Source: RGIG1934 sp045122895
GTDB lineage: Bacteria > Bacillota > Clostridia > Lachnospirales > Lachnospiraceae
Length of the DNA: 64,000 bases
Direction of reading: 5' to 3'
NCBI GenBank assembly: GCA_045122895.1
Contig: JBGVIE010000045.1
Span: 1 to 64,000 of the forward strand
Shown: positions 18,492-26,337 of the stretch, one piece after another
Layout: each line of letters starts with the position of its first letter
How positions within the stretch are numbered: position 1 is the first letter of the stretch
Translations under genes and position numbers: made by a program
Notes under the pieces: model-generated
The model's input: the letters and a program-made list of their open reading frames with translations, nothing else
Database searches by the model: none
What the model was told of the DNA's origin: nothing

Positions 18492-18950
18492 ATGACAAAG
18501 GAAGAAATAAATATCTTTTCTAGAAGAATAACACAGAGTTCAAGAAGTGAGCTTGTGGTAATTACATATGAAATTATTGAGAATTATATAGAACGTGCAA
18601 TGGAAGTGCAGGACGATAAGGAAGATTTTGTTTTTAATATGAAGAAGGCAAAACAGTTCCTTAACAATGTGTCTTCGGCACTTGATTTTTCTTACGATAT
18701 ATCGAAACAGCTTATGAGTCTGTATATGTACATGGACAGATGTCTTATATCAAGTATTGTTAAGCAGACGCCTGTTGAGACAGATACAGTTCTGAGTATG
18801 CTAACAAGGCTTAAATCAAGCTTTGTGGAGGTTAGTAAGCTTGATAAAACCGGCGCTGTAATGCAGGGCGGTGAGCAGGTATATGCAGGACTTACATATG
18901 GAAAAGGTGTGTTGAATGAAGTGGCAGTAAGGCAGCATGTTTATAACTAA
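18492..18950 (+). CDS. fliS: FliS-like flagellin chaperone
   Basis: A 152-residue helical protein. The opening FSRRITQSSRSELVVITYEIIENYIERA matches the FliS pattern in which a tyrosine-containing first helix is followed by LVxxxYE. A later SALDFSYDISKQLMSLYMYMDR fits the LD-x(4)-I-S-x-x-L-x-x-LYxYM helix of FliS, which wraps the flagellin C-terminus. It is divergent and slightly longer than typical FliS (about 125-135), with a glycine-rich tail. Position directly after flagellin and before a terminator supports the assignment. Confidence 0.78.
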   Translation: MTKEEINIFSRRITQSSRSELVVITYEIIENYIERAMEVQDDKEDFVFNMKKAKQFLNNVSSALDFSYDISKQLMSLYMYMDRCLISSIVKQTPVETDTVLSMLTRLKSSFVEVSKLDKTGAVMQGGEQVYAGLTYGKGVLNEVAVRQHVYN

Positions 18951-18955
18951 TATTA

Positions 18956-18986
18956 GCAGGAACGTCGGGGCGTTCCTGCATTTTTA
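18956..18986 (+). terminator. Terminator of the flagellin-fliS unit
   Basis: A perfect 9-bp stem GCAGGAACG (18956-18964) / CGTTCCTGC (18971-18979) is followed by ATTTTTATT. Confidence 0.9.
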
Positions 18987-19023
18987 TTCTTTGTAAGCAA
19001 AAAGCTGTCTTATGTAATCCATA

Positions 19024-19155
19024 TCAGCGTTTTTGGACGCCAGACAGATGGTCAAGACAATCTTTAATGTCATCTTTACTAGTAAATGTATTCACCTCTT
19101 TAGGGCAATTGTAACAAACGATTTTTGTATACTCTGTCAAATACATTTGTCTCAT
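19024..19155 (-). other. Possible small protein (43 residues) or gene remnant on the minus strand
   Basis: An open frame from ATG (19155) to TGA (19024) on the opposite strand to its neighbours encodes a protein-like sequence with a CxxC pair (IVCYNCPKEV) and an acidic helix (KDDIKDCLDH). There is no ribosome binding site, and a GTG nine bases upstream is in frame. It may be a remnant of a mobile or regulatory gene. It is the only visible content of the gap between the fliS terminator and the promoter at 19265. Confidence 0.3.
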
Positions 19156-19264
19156 ATTATCCACGAAAAAATCTTTTTAAATTCAGCAATTTAGGCAATG
19201 GTTATTTATGGGGTGTGTACAGTAACCAAAAATGAAGTGTCAAAGACCAGGATAAAACGTTTTG

Positions 19265-19292
19265 TTTGCAAAAAAAATGAAAGTGATATAAT
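19265..19292 (+). promoter_or_regulatory. Promoter of the papain-like exoprotein gene
   Basis: TTTGCA (19265-19270), a 16-base spacer and TATAAT (19287-19292) with an extended -10 (TGA before TATAAT), 58 bases before ATG 19351. Confidence 0.65.
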
Positions 19293-19350
19293 GTTGGTAT
19301 AAAAGCAATATTGGTTGTTATTGTCGGTAAAAATTGAAAGGAGAATGTGT

Positions 19351-20248
19351 ATGAGGTTAAAGAAAAGCAGTATGATTACTAAAGGGATAGCATGTATTGC
19401 GATGATTACTTTGTGTGTTACAAGCTTCCGTATATGGATGCTATTACGAATTAGAAAATGATAACCAATATGCAGGGTACGTTATTTATTCTTATGATGA
19501 AGATGATATTATTGAGTATTCATTCGAAGAACAGGATGGAAGTATGTTTGAAGGTAGGGAGGATGAAGAAGTTCTTTATAGAAATGATCCGCTAGATTAT
19601 GAGATTGATACATTTTCTTCTGGCTCTTCTAGCTATGATGATGTTTGGGATGTGATAGAGGATACTCCATCTGTAGCTAATAATTCAGGATATACATATT
19701 ATAGAGCAAAGTATCTCAAAAAGAGGAGCATGTATTCAGAAGATGATATGGACGATTGGGGATTAGATAAAGATATGTGGTATGGATGTGCTCCGATGGC
19801 TATGTTAAATGTATGTAGGGAGTGTAGCTTTTTTGATTTGAACAGTACAGCTGATATTGTCGCAGCATACACTAATCTTTATGCTCTCGCTGGTACTGAT
19901 TCAAATGGAAACACAAGTGAAAGTGTATTGGGGTGGACAATTGCTTCGTTTGCAAGAATAATGAAGAACATATCTGTTGATTACACATATGAAGTAAATC
20001 CAACCACTTCATACTTTTTATCGGCTGTAAACTCAAATTATCCTTCGATTATTGGTATGATAGGAGGCAATGTTGGACATGCAGTAAGTGTTAATGGGTA
20101 TATACAGTACAAGAGAAATTCAACAGGAGGTGTTAGGACGTATTTATGTGTAGCAGATGGATGGGATTCAAGAACTAGATATATCTGCTTTACTATGGCT
20201 AATTTGGAACATACAAGTGGTACTGTAATTCAATACGAAACAAGGTAG
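19351..20248 (+). pseudogene. Secreted papain-like (C39-type) cysteine peptidase homologue, frameshift in signal peptide
   Basis: ATG 19351, with GGAGAATGTGT upstream, encodes a signal peptide (MRLKKSSMITKGIACIAMIT). The frame then ends soon after, at TGA near 19460. The mature part is in the next frame from about 19415 to 20248. The break is in TTGTGTGTTA (19411-19420): one more TG unit would give LCVLQASVYG and one continuous protein of about 298 residues. The mature domain has an acidic N-terminus, then WYGCAPMAML (cysteine) and GHAVSVNGY (histidine), with a downstream DGW, the layout of Peptidase_C39-like domains. The cognate substrate is unknown. As read, export would fail. Either this is slippage in the TG tract or a sequencing error. 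Confidence 0.72.
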
Positions 20249-20300
20249 AGTTGAATTAGTTAATAGTAGTATTTAAATATTATAGTAGGAGGAAAATGTT

Positions 20301-20708
20301 ATGTTAAAACGGGATAAGATTTTTTTCAGCGTATTAGCAGGGGTGTTTGTGTTTGTACTGTTAGTACTTTTGCTAAGAAGCAATGAGATTTGGCCAATGG
20401 GTTACGAAAAAGTTGATTTGAATTCAGAGTACGCGAAAGTTTCGTGCTACAGATTCGGAAAGGAAGTTAAGGTTATAACTGATGAGTCGGAAATTAAAGA
20501 ATTCATATCAAAAATTGGTGATGTTAAAGTCAGAAATGAAGACTGGTATGATAGCTTAAGAGCTACAATCCAGAAAAAGTTTGCGAATAGTTCCAAGTAT
20601 TTAATAGTACTTGAGAATAAAGAAGGTAAAGAAATAAAATTGTATCTTGATTCAAAGTTGTGCAAAGATGCAGACATTGATTATGTAAAAAGTTTTTGTG
20701 AAGACTAA
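20301..20708 (+). CDS. Hypothetical membrane-anchored protein of 135 residues
   Basis: Not recognised. A basic start (MLKRDK) and one strong membrane helix (about 8-25, VLAGVFVFVLLVLLL) precede a mixed charged extracellular domain of about 105 residues. AGGAGG (20288 region) supports ATG 20301. It follows the frameshifted papain-like gene by 52 bases and is closed by a strong terminator, so the two likely formed one unit. The small protein could be an inhibitor or partner of the exoprotein; this is inference from position only. Confidence 0.65.
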   Translation: MLKRDKIFFSVLAGVFVFVLLVLLLRSNEIWPMGYEKVDLNSEYAKVSCYRFGKEVKVITDESEIKEFISKIGDVKVRNEDWYDSLRATIQKKFANSSKYLIVLENKEGKEIKLYLDSKLCKDADIDYVKSFCED

Positions 20709-20752
20709 TCAATGGGTATGAAAATACAAAAATAAACTAATATAATTGAGTT

Positions 20753-20792
20753 GCCGCTTTATGAATGAAAATTCGTGAAGCGGCGTTTTTTT
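20753..20792 (+). terminator. Rho-independent terminator
   Basis: The arms GCCGCTT (20753-20759) and AAGCGGC (20778-20784) enclose an AT-rich loop, and a run of seven T follows. Confidence 0.88.
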
Positions 20793-20898
20793 CAAAAGTA
20801 TATATGAAATCTATATTTTTATATTGTAACAATACTGATTATACAATATAATTAATAGTGATTCTAAATGATTTCTATATATCTGCCGTTTCGGCTAA

Positions 20899-21108
20899 GA
20901 AATCCTTGAATTTCAAAATACAATACGCATAAAAGAAAATGATATGTACGGAGAATTTAAAGGTGAAATTTACTATGATTTTGTAAATGTTGTAATGATA
21001 CGGCTTGATAGCGAAGAAAATCTGGCAAGTGTTATAGTAAAACTAAAAAACGGTGCTACAGAAGATATTAAAGGATTTTTAGAAAGTGTGGGAATAAGCT
21101 ATAAATAA
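20899..21108 (+). pseudogene. 3' remnant of an unidentified gene
   Basis: An open frame without a stop runs from 20899 to TAA 21106-21108. Its first ATG is at 20944, giving at most 54 residues. The peptide (YGEFKGEIYYDF, then LKNGATEDIKGFLESVGISYK) reads like the end of a larger protein. No ribosome binding site is present. Its last 45 bases recur, in swapped order, at 22527-22577, beyond the toxin/immunity pair. Confidence 0.45.
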
Positions 21109-21113
21109 TTGAC
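21064..21113 (+). repeat. Repeat, copy 1 (blocks X-Y)
   Basis: Block X (GATATTAAAGGATTTTTAGA, continuing AAGTGT, 21064-21089) is followed by the 24-base block Y (starting GGGAATAAGCTATAAATAAT, 21090-21113). Y recurs exactly at 22527-22550, and X recurs with two changes at 22551-22576. The two copies bracket the 21.1-22.5 kb toxin/immunity segment. Confidence 0.8.
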
Positions 21114-21115
21114 AA

Positions 21116-21144
21116 TTGACAAAAAGTTACATGAAGGATATAAT
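21116..21144 (+). promoter_or_regulatory. Consensus sigma-A promoter before the toxin-like gene
   Basis: TTGACA (21116-21121), a 17-base spacer and TATAAT (21139-21144): a perfect match to consensus. The 160-base leader to 21303 contains a short open frame from ATG 21224 (see findings) but no obvious riboswitch. Confidence 0.82.
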
Positions 21145-21303
21145 ACACGCTGATGACAGAATATGGCAAACTTGTGGTAATGTAAGGAAGCAAATCTTGA
21201 AGTCTAAGGTGATATAAAGCATTATGATTATTCGGTTGCAATGGTATATCATTGAAACTTTTTTAGTTATATTTTTTGTGATGTATTATATCGTTCTTGA
21301 GGA

Positions 21304-22032
21304 ATGGTGTTGTATATAAATGCATCTGAAAAGATATTTTTTCAAAAGAATAAACTACTTTATTTTTCTGAAGAAGAAATTGGAAAATCTGATGAGAAAA
21401 GTGTAATTTATGAAGGTAAGAGAAATGATAATGGTATTATTATTTTTTCGAATATATTACCAAATTCAATGACATTTGATTGGGTGGCTACGGAAAATTC
21501 AATTATAATTTATATTACTAATATGGGACTGGACTCCGTTGATTTAGTGTCTGGAACAATAAAGACAGGTAATATTACTAAAAGTTTTGCATTTAGTAAA
21601 GTATCTATAGGTACAAGTACATATAGTGTTACTGTTCCGATTAAATCCTGTCATGAAAATATTAGCATATATTTTAACGCAGTTGACGGTGGGGACACAT
21701 TTGGAAGTACAACATCCTATGGTAGTAGGGATATTCCTAACGGTTTATTATATAAGTGGGCAGCAGGCAGTTTTAGTTCAAAAAGTAAATCTTTAGACTA
21801 TCACTTTAAGAAACATGGATATGAAGTTTTTGCACACAATATATGTGCATATGTACGACTTGCTGATTATTTTAGAACTAATACTATACCATCTCAAAAT
21901 TTAAAGCCTTATAAACTAGTTGTAGGCTCAACTCCAAATTGCTATAGATATAGATATAAATATATGTATTTGGATGTCGTATGTGTGCGGGGTCAACCAA
22001 CTGGATTACTTGTAAGCTTTGGTGGTAGGTAA
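21304..22032 (+). CDS. Probable polymorphic-toxin C-terminal (BECR-type nuclease-like) protein
   Basis: A 242-residue protein. The N-terminal 140 residues are beta-rich and end in a glycine/serine segment (SYGSRDIPNGLL). The C-terminal 75 residues begin SLDYHFKKHGYEVFAHN and end with the PTGLLVSFGGR turn. A 'HFxKHG...Y...A..F' helix followed by short beta strands and a terminal 'G-x-I/L-x-SFG' resembles the BECR-fold (Barnase/EndoU/Colicin-E5/RelE) toxin domains at the ends of polymorphic toxins. No signal peptide is visible on this frame. A membrane-helix frame lies immediately upstream (21224-21316) out of phase, so the annotated start (ATG 21304, poor spacing to GAGGA 21299-21303; TTG 21310 fits better) may be a truncated form. 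The immunity-like gene follows. Confidence 0.55.
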   Translation: MVLYINASEKIFFQKNKLLYFSEEEIGKSDEKSVIYEGKRNDNGIIIFSNILPNSMTFDWVATENSIIIYITNMGLDSVDLVSGTIKTGNITKSFAFSKVSIGTSTYSVTVPIKSCHENISIYFNAVDGGDTFGSTTSYGSRDIPNGLLYKWAAGSFSSKSKSLDYHFKKHGYEVFAHNICAYVRLADYFRTNTIPSQNLKPYKLVVGSTPNCYRYRYKYMYLDVVCVRGQPTGLLVSFGGR

Positions 22033-22057
22033 AACATAATAGAGAGGTTTTATTATT

Positions 22058-22405
22058 ATGATTAAGGCTGAATTTGGTATAATTCCAGAAATTTCAATAG
22101 ATGAAATTTATACAAATTATGAACCGCAAAAATACAATTGTATAGAAATCGACGATGATTTATATATTGATGATTGGTGGTCACAGTTACAAAATATGGA
22201 AACATATTTTAATGGTTTTGATTTTCGTTCTAAAGGACTTAATCGTCATGGTGTAACGTTGATTCCACCAATATCATTGAAACATTTTGAGAATATATTA
22301 AAAAATGATTCAAGATTATTAAGTGATCCGAGTTTAAAAAGCTTGCTAGATATTGTTCAGAAAGCTATCTTGGAAAATAAGTATATGATACATTATGGAG
22401 TGTAA
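22058..22405 (+). CDS. Probable cognate immunity protein
   Basis: A 115-residue acidic cytoplasmic protein (KYNCIEIDDDLYIDDWW, LNRHGVTLIPP) placed 25 bases after the toxin-like gene with AGAGAGG upstream of ATG 22058. It lacks signal and membrane segments. Small acidic proteins directly downstream of a toxin domain are the usual form of immunity genes, and the 'DDDLY.DDWW...L..M..YF' style recalls immunity proteins of Firmicutes polymorphic toxins, though I cannot name the family. Very AT-rich, like the toxin gene. Confidence 0.55.
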   Translation: MIKAEFGIIPEISIDEIYTNYEPQKYNCIEIDDDLYIDDWWSQLQNMETYFNGFDFRSKGLNRHGVTLIPPISLKHFENILKNDSRLLSDPSLKSLLDIVQKAILENKYMIHYGV

Positions 22406-22526
22406 CATTGAGTTGCAAATATATACGTCCTTGTTGTTTGGATTACCAGTAATGTTAGGGTATGTTAGATATATTTAATTTAAAAATCATTGAATAATCT
22501 GACTGAAACAAATTGCGGAAAAAGAT

Positions 22527-22577
22527 GGGAATAAGCTATAAATAATTGACGATATTAAAGCATTTTTTAGAAAGTGT
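22527..22577 (+). repeat. Repeat, copy 2 (blocks Y-X)
   Basis: The 24-base block Y (22527-22550) is identical to 21090-21113. It is followed, not preceded, by block X (22551-22576), which overlaps the start of the -35 of the trp promoter. The bases between 22406 and 22526 show nothing else. Confidence 0.8.
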
Positions 22578-22605
22578 TGACAAATCTAATTAGCGGGAGT
22601 ATAAT
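22577..22605 (+). promoter_or_regulatory. Sigma-A promoter of the trp operon
   Basis: TTGACA (22577-22582), a 17-base spacer and TATAAT (22600-22605): full consensus. It overlaps the edge of repeat block X. Confidence 0.88.
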
Positions 22606-22611
22606 GCACTT

Positions 22612-22910
22612 TATCTAAGTAAAGTATAATAAAACAAACCTATGAACGAGAGAAGTAGTTAAGTAGGAAGTTCAAAGAGAGCTGCAGATGGTGAGATTGC
22701 AGTAATGGATGACTTAGTGAATGGACTCGCGAGGGTGACTTGAAATCATGAGAATGAAAGTAGACGTCAACGGGGTTTCCGCCGTTATCAGAGGAACATA
22801 TATGACAGTATATGCAGAGTGGGTATATTATATAATATGCCAATTAGGGTGGTACCGCAGAAGATATAGCTTTTGTCCCTGTTATTTAACAGAGACAAAA
22901 GCTTTTTTTT
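22612..22910 (+). promoter_or_regulatory. T-box leader responding to tRNA-Trp
   Basis: Stem I is visible: CGAG pairs with CTCG below a bulge of AGAAGTA (with the AGTA motif) opposite GAATGGA, so the specifier codon is TGG (22722-22724), read by tRNA-Trp. The T-box AGGGTGGTACCGC is at 22846-22858 and would pair with the uncharged acceptor end. The competing terminator GCTTTTGTC (22869-22877) / GACAAAAGC (22894-22902) plus eight T follows directly. Uncharged tRNA-Trp should prevent termination and permit transcription of trpE onward. Confidence 0.94.
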
Positions 22911-22922
22911 ATGGAGGAAAAT

Positions 22923-24359
22923 ATGAACAGAGATTATAGTGATTACAATTTTGTACCTGTTTACAGAGAAATATACGCTGATGTAATTACGCCAATTACG
23001 CTTCTTAGAAGGCTGGCGGCATCATATGATGACTACTATCTGCTTGAAAGCGTTGAGGGTGGAAATAAATGGTCCAGATATTCTTTTTTGGGATATAATC
23101 CCAAGCTTAGAATTTACTGCAAGGAAGGCAGAGCATATATCAAAGAAAATGATGAGGTTAGAGAAATAGCAGGGGAACCGGTGGCGGCACTTAAGGATTT
23201 GATAAGCAAATACAAAGCACCAAAGAACAAAGAACTCCCAACCTTTACCGGAGGGCTTGTTGGATATTTTTCATACGAGATGATAAGGTTTGCGGAACCT
23301 AAGCTTAAGATAAAGAATAATGAATTCAATGACTATGATTTGATGCTGTTCGATAAAGTTATAGCATATGACCACTTAAAACAGAAGATAATCATAATAG
23401 CAAATATGAATCCAAATGAAGGACAAAAAAGCTACGACGAAGCTATGAAAAGCATAGATGAAATTATGAATATGATTTATGATACTTCACCGCTTCCGGA
23501 ATCCTATGGTGATGAAAATCCGGTTTTCAAATGCAATATGACAGAAGAAGAATATTCCGATATGGTGGAAAAAACAATTAAACACATTTACGAGGGTGAT
23601 ATTTTTCAAGCTGTTGTATCCAGAAGATTTGAGGCTGATTACTATGGAAGTCTTCTGAATGCATACAGGGTACTAAGAACGACAAATCCATCACCATATA
23701 TGTACTTTATCAAATCAGATGATGTGCAGATTGCAGGGGCTTCGCCGGAAACTATGGTAAAAGTAATCGATGGAGAGATTACTACCTTCCCTGTTGCCGG
23801 AACGAGACCAAGAGGCGCAGATGACGAGGAAGATTTAAGACTTGAAAAAGAGCTGATGGCTGATGAAAAGGAACTTGCAGAACACAATATGTTAGTGGAC
23901 CTTGCCAGAAACGATGTGGGAAAAATTGCAGAGTTTGGCAGTGTGTATGTAAAAGATTATATGAAGATTCACAGATTTTCAAAGGTAATGCATATAGCCT
24001 CAACAGTTTGCGGAAAGTTAAAGGAAGAAAACACACCATACGATGCAATAAGTGCGCTGCTTCCGGCTGGAACACTGTCGGGAGCACCTAAGTTCAGAGC
24101 CTGTGAGATAATAGATGAGCTTGAACCGGTGGCCAGAGGTGTATATGGAGGCGCAATTGGGTATATTGATTTTTCAGGAAATCTTGATGTATGTATAGCG
24201 ATAAGAACAGCAGTCAAAAAAGGTAACAAGGCATATGTTCAGGCAGGAGCAGGTATAGTGGCTGATTCAGTTCCACACAATGAATATATGGAATGTGCCA
24301 ATAAGGCGGGAGCTGTGATAGACGCAATTACAAGAGCAAGGGAGGTAAACGGAAGATGA
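22923..24359 (+). CDS. trpE: Anthranilate synthase component I
   Basis: The first enzyme of tryptophan synthesis, converting chorismate and ammonia (from TrpG) to anthranilate. An N-terminal domain has the LLES motif (YYLLESVEGG) that binds feedback-inhibiting tryptophan. The chorismate-binding core has NPSPYMYF, AGASPETMV, PVAGTRPRG and DLARNDVGK, and the C-terminus has GAGIVADS. ATG 22911 overlaps the GGAGG site itself, so ATG 22923 (five bases after it) is the start, giving 478 residues. It overlaps trpG by four bases (ATGA), implying translational coupling. Confidence 0.96.
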   Translation: MNRDYSDYNFVPVYREIYADVITPITLLRRLAASYDDYYLLESVEGGNKWSRYSFLGYNPKLRIYCKEGRAYIKENDEVREIAGEPVAALKDLISKYKAPKNKELPTFTGGLVGYFSYEMIRFAEPKLKIKNNEFNDYDLMLFDKVIAYDHLKQKIIIIANMNPNEGQKSYDEAMKSIDEIMNMIYDTSPLPESYGDENPVFKCNMTEEEYSDMVEKTIKHIYEGDIFQAVVSRRFEADYYGSLLNAYRVLRTTNPSPYMYFIKSDDVQIAGASPETMVKVIDGEITTFPVAGTRPRGADDEEDLRLEKELMADEKELAEHNMLVDLARNDVGKIAEFGSVYVKDYMKIHRFSKVMHIASTVCGKLKEENTPYDAISALLPAGTLSGAPKFRACEIIDELEPVARGVYGGAIGYIDFSGNLDVCIAIRTAVKKGNKAYVQAGAGIVADSVPHNEYMECANKAGAVIDAITRAREVNGR

Positions 24360-24928
24360 TTTTACTTATTGATAATTACGATAGTTTCTCATATAACCTT
24401 GTTCAGTATGTGGGTGGTGGCGATGAAGAAATAAAGGTTATCAGAAATGACGAGATGACAGTAGAAGAGATTAGGGAATTAGAGCCCTCCCACATTATTC
24501 TGTCGCCGGGTCCCGGAAGACCAGTTGACGCAGGAGTGTGTGAAGATGTAATCAGAGAGCTTGGAAGTGAGATTCCAATGCTTGGAGTGTGTCTTGGACA
24601 CCAGGCAATATGTGAAGTGTTTGGAGCGACAATCACATATGCAAAGACTTTGATGCACGGAAAGCAAAGCGAGATAACACTGGATAACAAAGTAGAACTA
24701 TTTAAAGATTTTGAAGAAAAGACAAAGGTTGCAAGATATCATTCTCTGGCAGCAGATAAGGATACTATACCGGAGAGCCTTTTGGTGATTGCAACGGCTG
24801 ACGATGGAGAAATAATGGCTGTAAAGCATAAGGATTACAAAATATACGGGTTGCAGTTTCATCCCGAATCTGTGCTTACACCATCAGGGAAAAAGATGAT
24901 AGACGCATTTTTAAATATAAAAAAGTAG
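24356..24928 (+). CDS. trpG: Anthranilate synthase component II (glutamine amidotransferase)
   Basis: A 190-residue class I glutamine amidotransferase supplying ammonia to TrpE. The triad is C79 (LGVCLGHQ), H169 and E171 (FHPES). The oxyanion segment LSPGPGRP is near residue 50. It has no fused TrpD domain and ends at 24928; a separate trpD is absent from this operon. The same type of subunit can serve p-aminobenzoate synthase (PabA), but linkage to trpE here is decisive. Confidence 0.95.
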   Translation: MILLIDNYDSFSYNLVQYVGGGDEEIKVIRNDEMTVEEIRELEPSHIILSPGPGRPVDAGVCEDVIRELGSEIPMLGVCLGHQAICEVFGATITYAKTLMHGKQSEITLDNKVELFKDFEEKTKVARYHSLAADKDTIPESLLVIATADDGEIMAVKHKDYKIYGLQFHPESVLTPSGKKMIDAFLNIKK

Positions 24929-24939
24929 GTGAGAAGTAA

Positions 24940-26337
24940 ATGATTTTAGAAGAGATTGCAGCAAAAGCAAGAGAGAGAGTCGAGGCTGACAAAGAAAAGA
25001 TTTCATTGTCAGAAATGAAGAGACTTGCCTTTTCTCACAAAAGTAAATTAGATCCTTTTGCTTTCGAGAATGCACTTCGCGACAGGGATATAAGCTTTAT
25101 ATGCGAGGTGAAAAAAGCATCGCCATCAAAGGGCGTTATTGCAGAAGATTTTCCTTATGTAGAAATAGCAAAGGAGTATGAAGAGGCTTTGGCTACCTGT
25201 GTATCAGTGCTTACAGAACCATACTATTTTCTTGGGAGTGATGAGTATCTGAAAGAAATCAGGGAAGCGATAAATATACCTATAATTCGTAAGGATTTCA
25301 CGATTGATGAATATCAGATATATCAGGCAAAAGCACTTGGTGCTGATTGTGTGCTTCTTATATGTGCACTTTTAGACACAGAAACTCTAAAAGAGTATTT
25401 AAAGATTTGTGACGAGCTTTCAATATCGGCTATTGTTGAGACGCATGATGAAGAGGAAATCAAATCAGCAATAGAGGCGGGAGCGAGAATAATAGGAGTA
25501 AATAACAGAAATCTTAAGAATTTTACAGTGAATGTAGCAAACAGTACGTCACTTAGAAACCTTGTTCCGGAAGATGTTATTTTTGTGGCGGAGAGCGGAA
25601 TAAAGGACGCAAATGATATCAATGAGCTTCGCAAAAATAATGTAGATGCTGTACTTATTGGTGAAACACTGATGCGTGCTGATGATAAGAGAAAAATGTT
25701 GGCATCATTAAAAGGCACAATGATAAAAATATGTGGTCTTAAAAGGATGGAAGATGTAGAGATAGTAAATAAATACAAGCCTGATTTTGTTGGCTTTGTA
25801 TTTGCCAACACAAAGAGATTCGTAAGTGATGAGCTTGCTGTTCAGATGAAAAATGCTCTTGATAAGTCGATAAAGGTCGTTGGTGTTTTTCAAAACGATA
25901 CGATAGAGCAGGTTGAAAAGCTTTGCGGTGAAGGTGCAATAGATGCGGTACAGATTCATGGTGATGAGTCAGAAGAGTTCGTAAGCGAAGTGATGATAAG
26001 AACAGGAAAGCCGGTAATCAGGGCACTTAAGGGAATATCAAGGGAGAGCCTTGAGGCAGATTTTAAAAGATGTGTGGCTGATTATATTATGGTGGATTCT
26101 GTGTCGGCAAGGGGGTTTGGAGGTACCGGAAAAACATTTGATTTGAGTATTTTACCGGAGAGCAATAAGAAAATATTTGTGGCTGGTGGAATTGACGAAG
26201 ATAATGTTGATGACATTATTGATACTGTTTTTCCGTACTGTGTTGATGTAAGCAGCAGTGTTGAGAGTGATGGTTTTAAGGATGAAGAGAAAATAAAAAG
26301 AATTATAGAGAAAGTGAGAACACATTATGAGAGATAA
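24940..26337 (+). CDS. trpCF: Bifunctional indole-3-glycerol phosphate synthase / phosphoribosylanthranilate isomerase
   Basis: A 465-residue fusion of two TIM barrels. TrpC covers about 1-255, with CEVKKASPSKG, IIRKDF, IGVNNRNLKNF and VAESGI. TrpF starts at about residue 261 with MIKICGL (C265) and contains FVFANTKRFVS, QIHGDE and VDVSSSVES. TrpF isomerises phosphoribosylanthranilate and TrpC closes the indole ring, so the steps are consecutive. A C-F fusion is known in enterobacteria and some Firmicutes. GTGAGAAGTAA precedes ATG 24940. It overlaps trpB by 11 bases. Confidence 0.95.
   Translation: MILEEIAAKARERVEADKEKISLSEMKRLAFSHKSKLDPFAFENALRDRDISFICEVKKASPSKGVIAEDFPYVEIAKEYEEALATCVSVLTEPYYFLGSDEYLKEIREAINIPIIRKDFTIDEYQIYQAKALGADCVLLICALLDTETLKEYLKICDELSISAIVETHDEEEIKSAIEAGARIIGVNNRNLKNFTVNVANSTSLRNLVPEDVIFVAESGIKDANDINELRKNNVDAVLIGETLMRADDKRKMLASLKGTMIKICGLKRMEDVEIVNKYKPDFVGFVFANTKRFVSDELAVQMKNALDKSIKVVGVFQNDTIEQVEKLCGEGAIDAVQIHGDESEEFVSEVMIRTGKPVIRALKGISRESLEADFKRCVADYIMVDSVSARGFGGTGKTFDLSILPESNKKIFVAGGIDEDNVDDIIDTVFPYCVDVSSSVESDGFKDEEKIKRIIEKVRTHYER

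Noticed and set aside
22911..22922. trpE start at ATG 22911
   Set aside because: This ATG overlaps the GGAGG site itself; ATG 22923 is correctly spaced.
22748..22939. Open frame inside the T-box leader
   Set aside because: It covers stem III, the T-box and the terminator, and its composition follows RNA structure, not protein.
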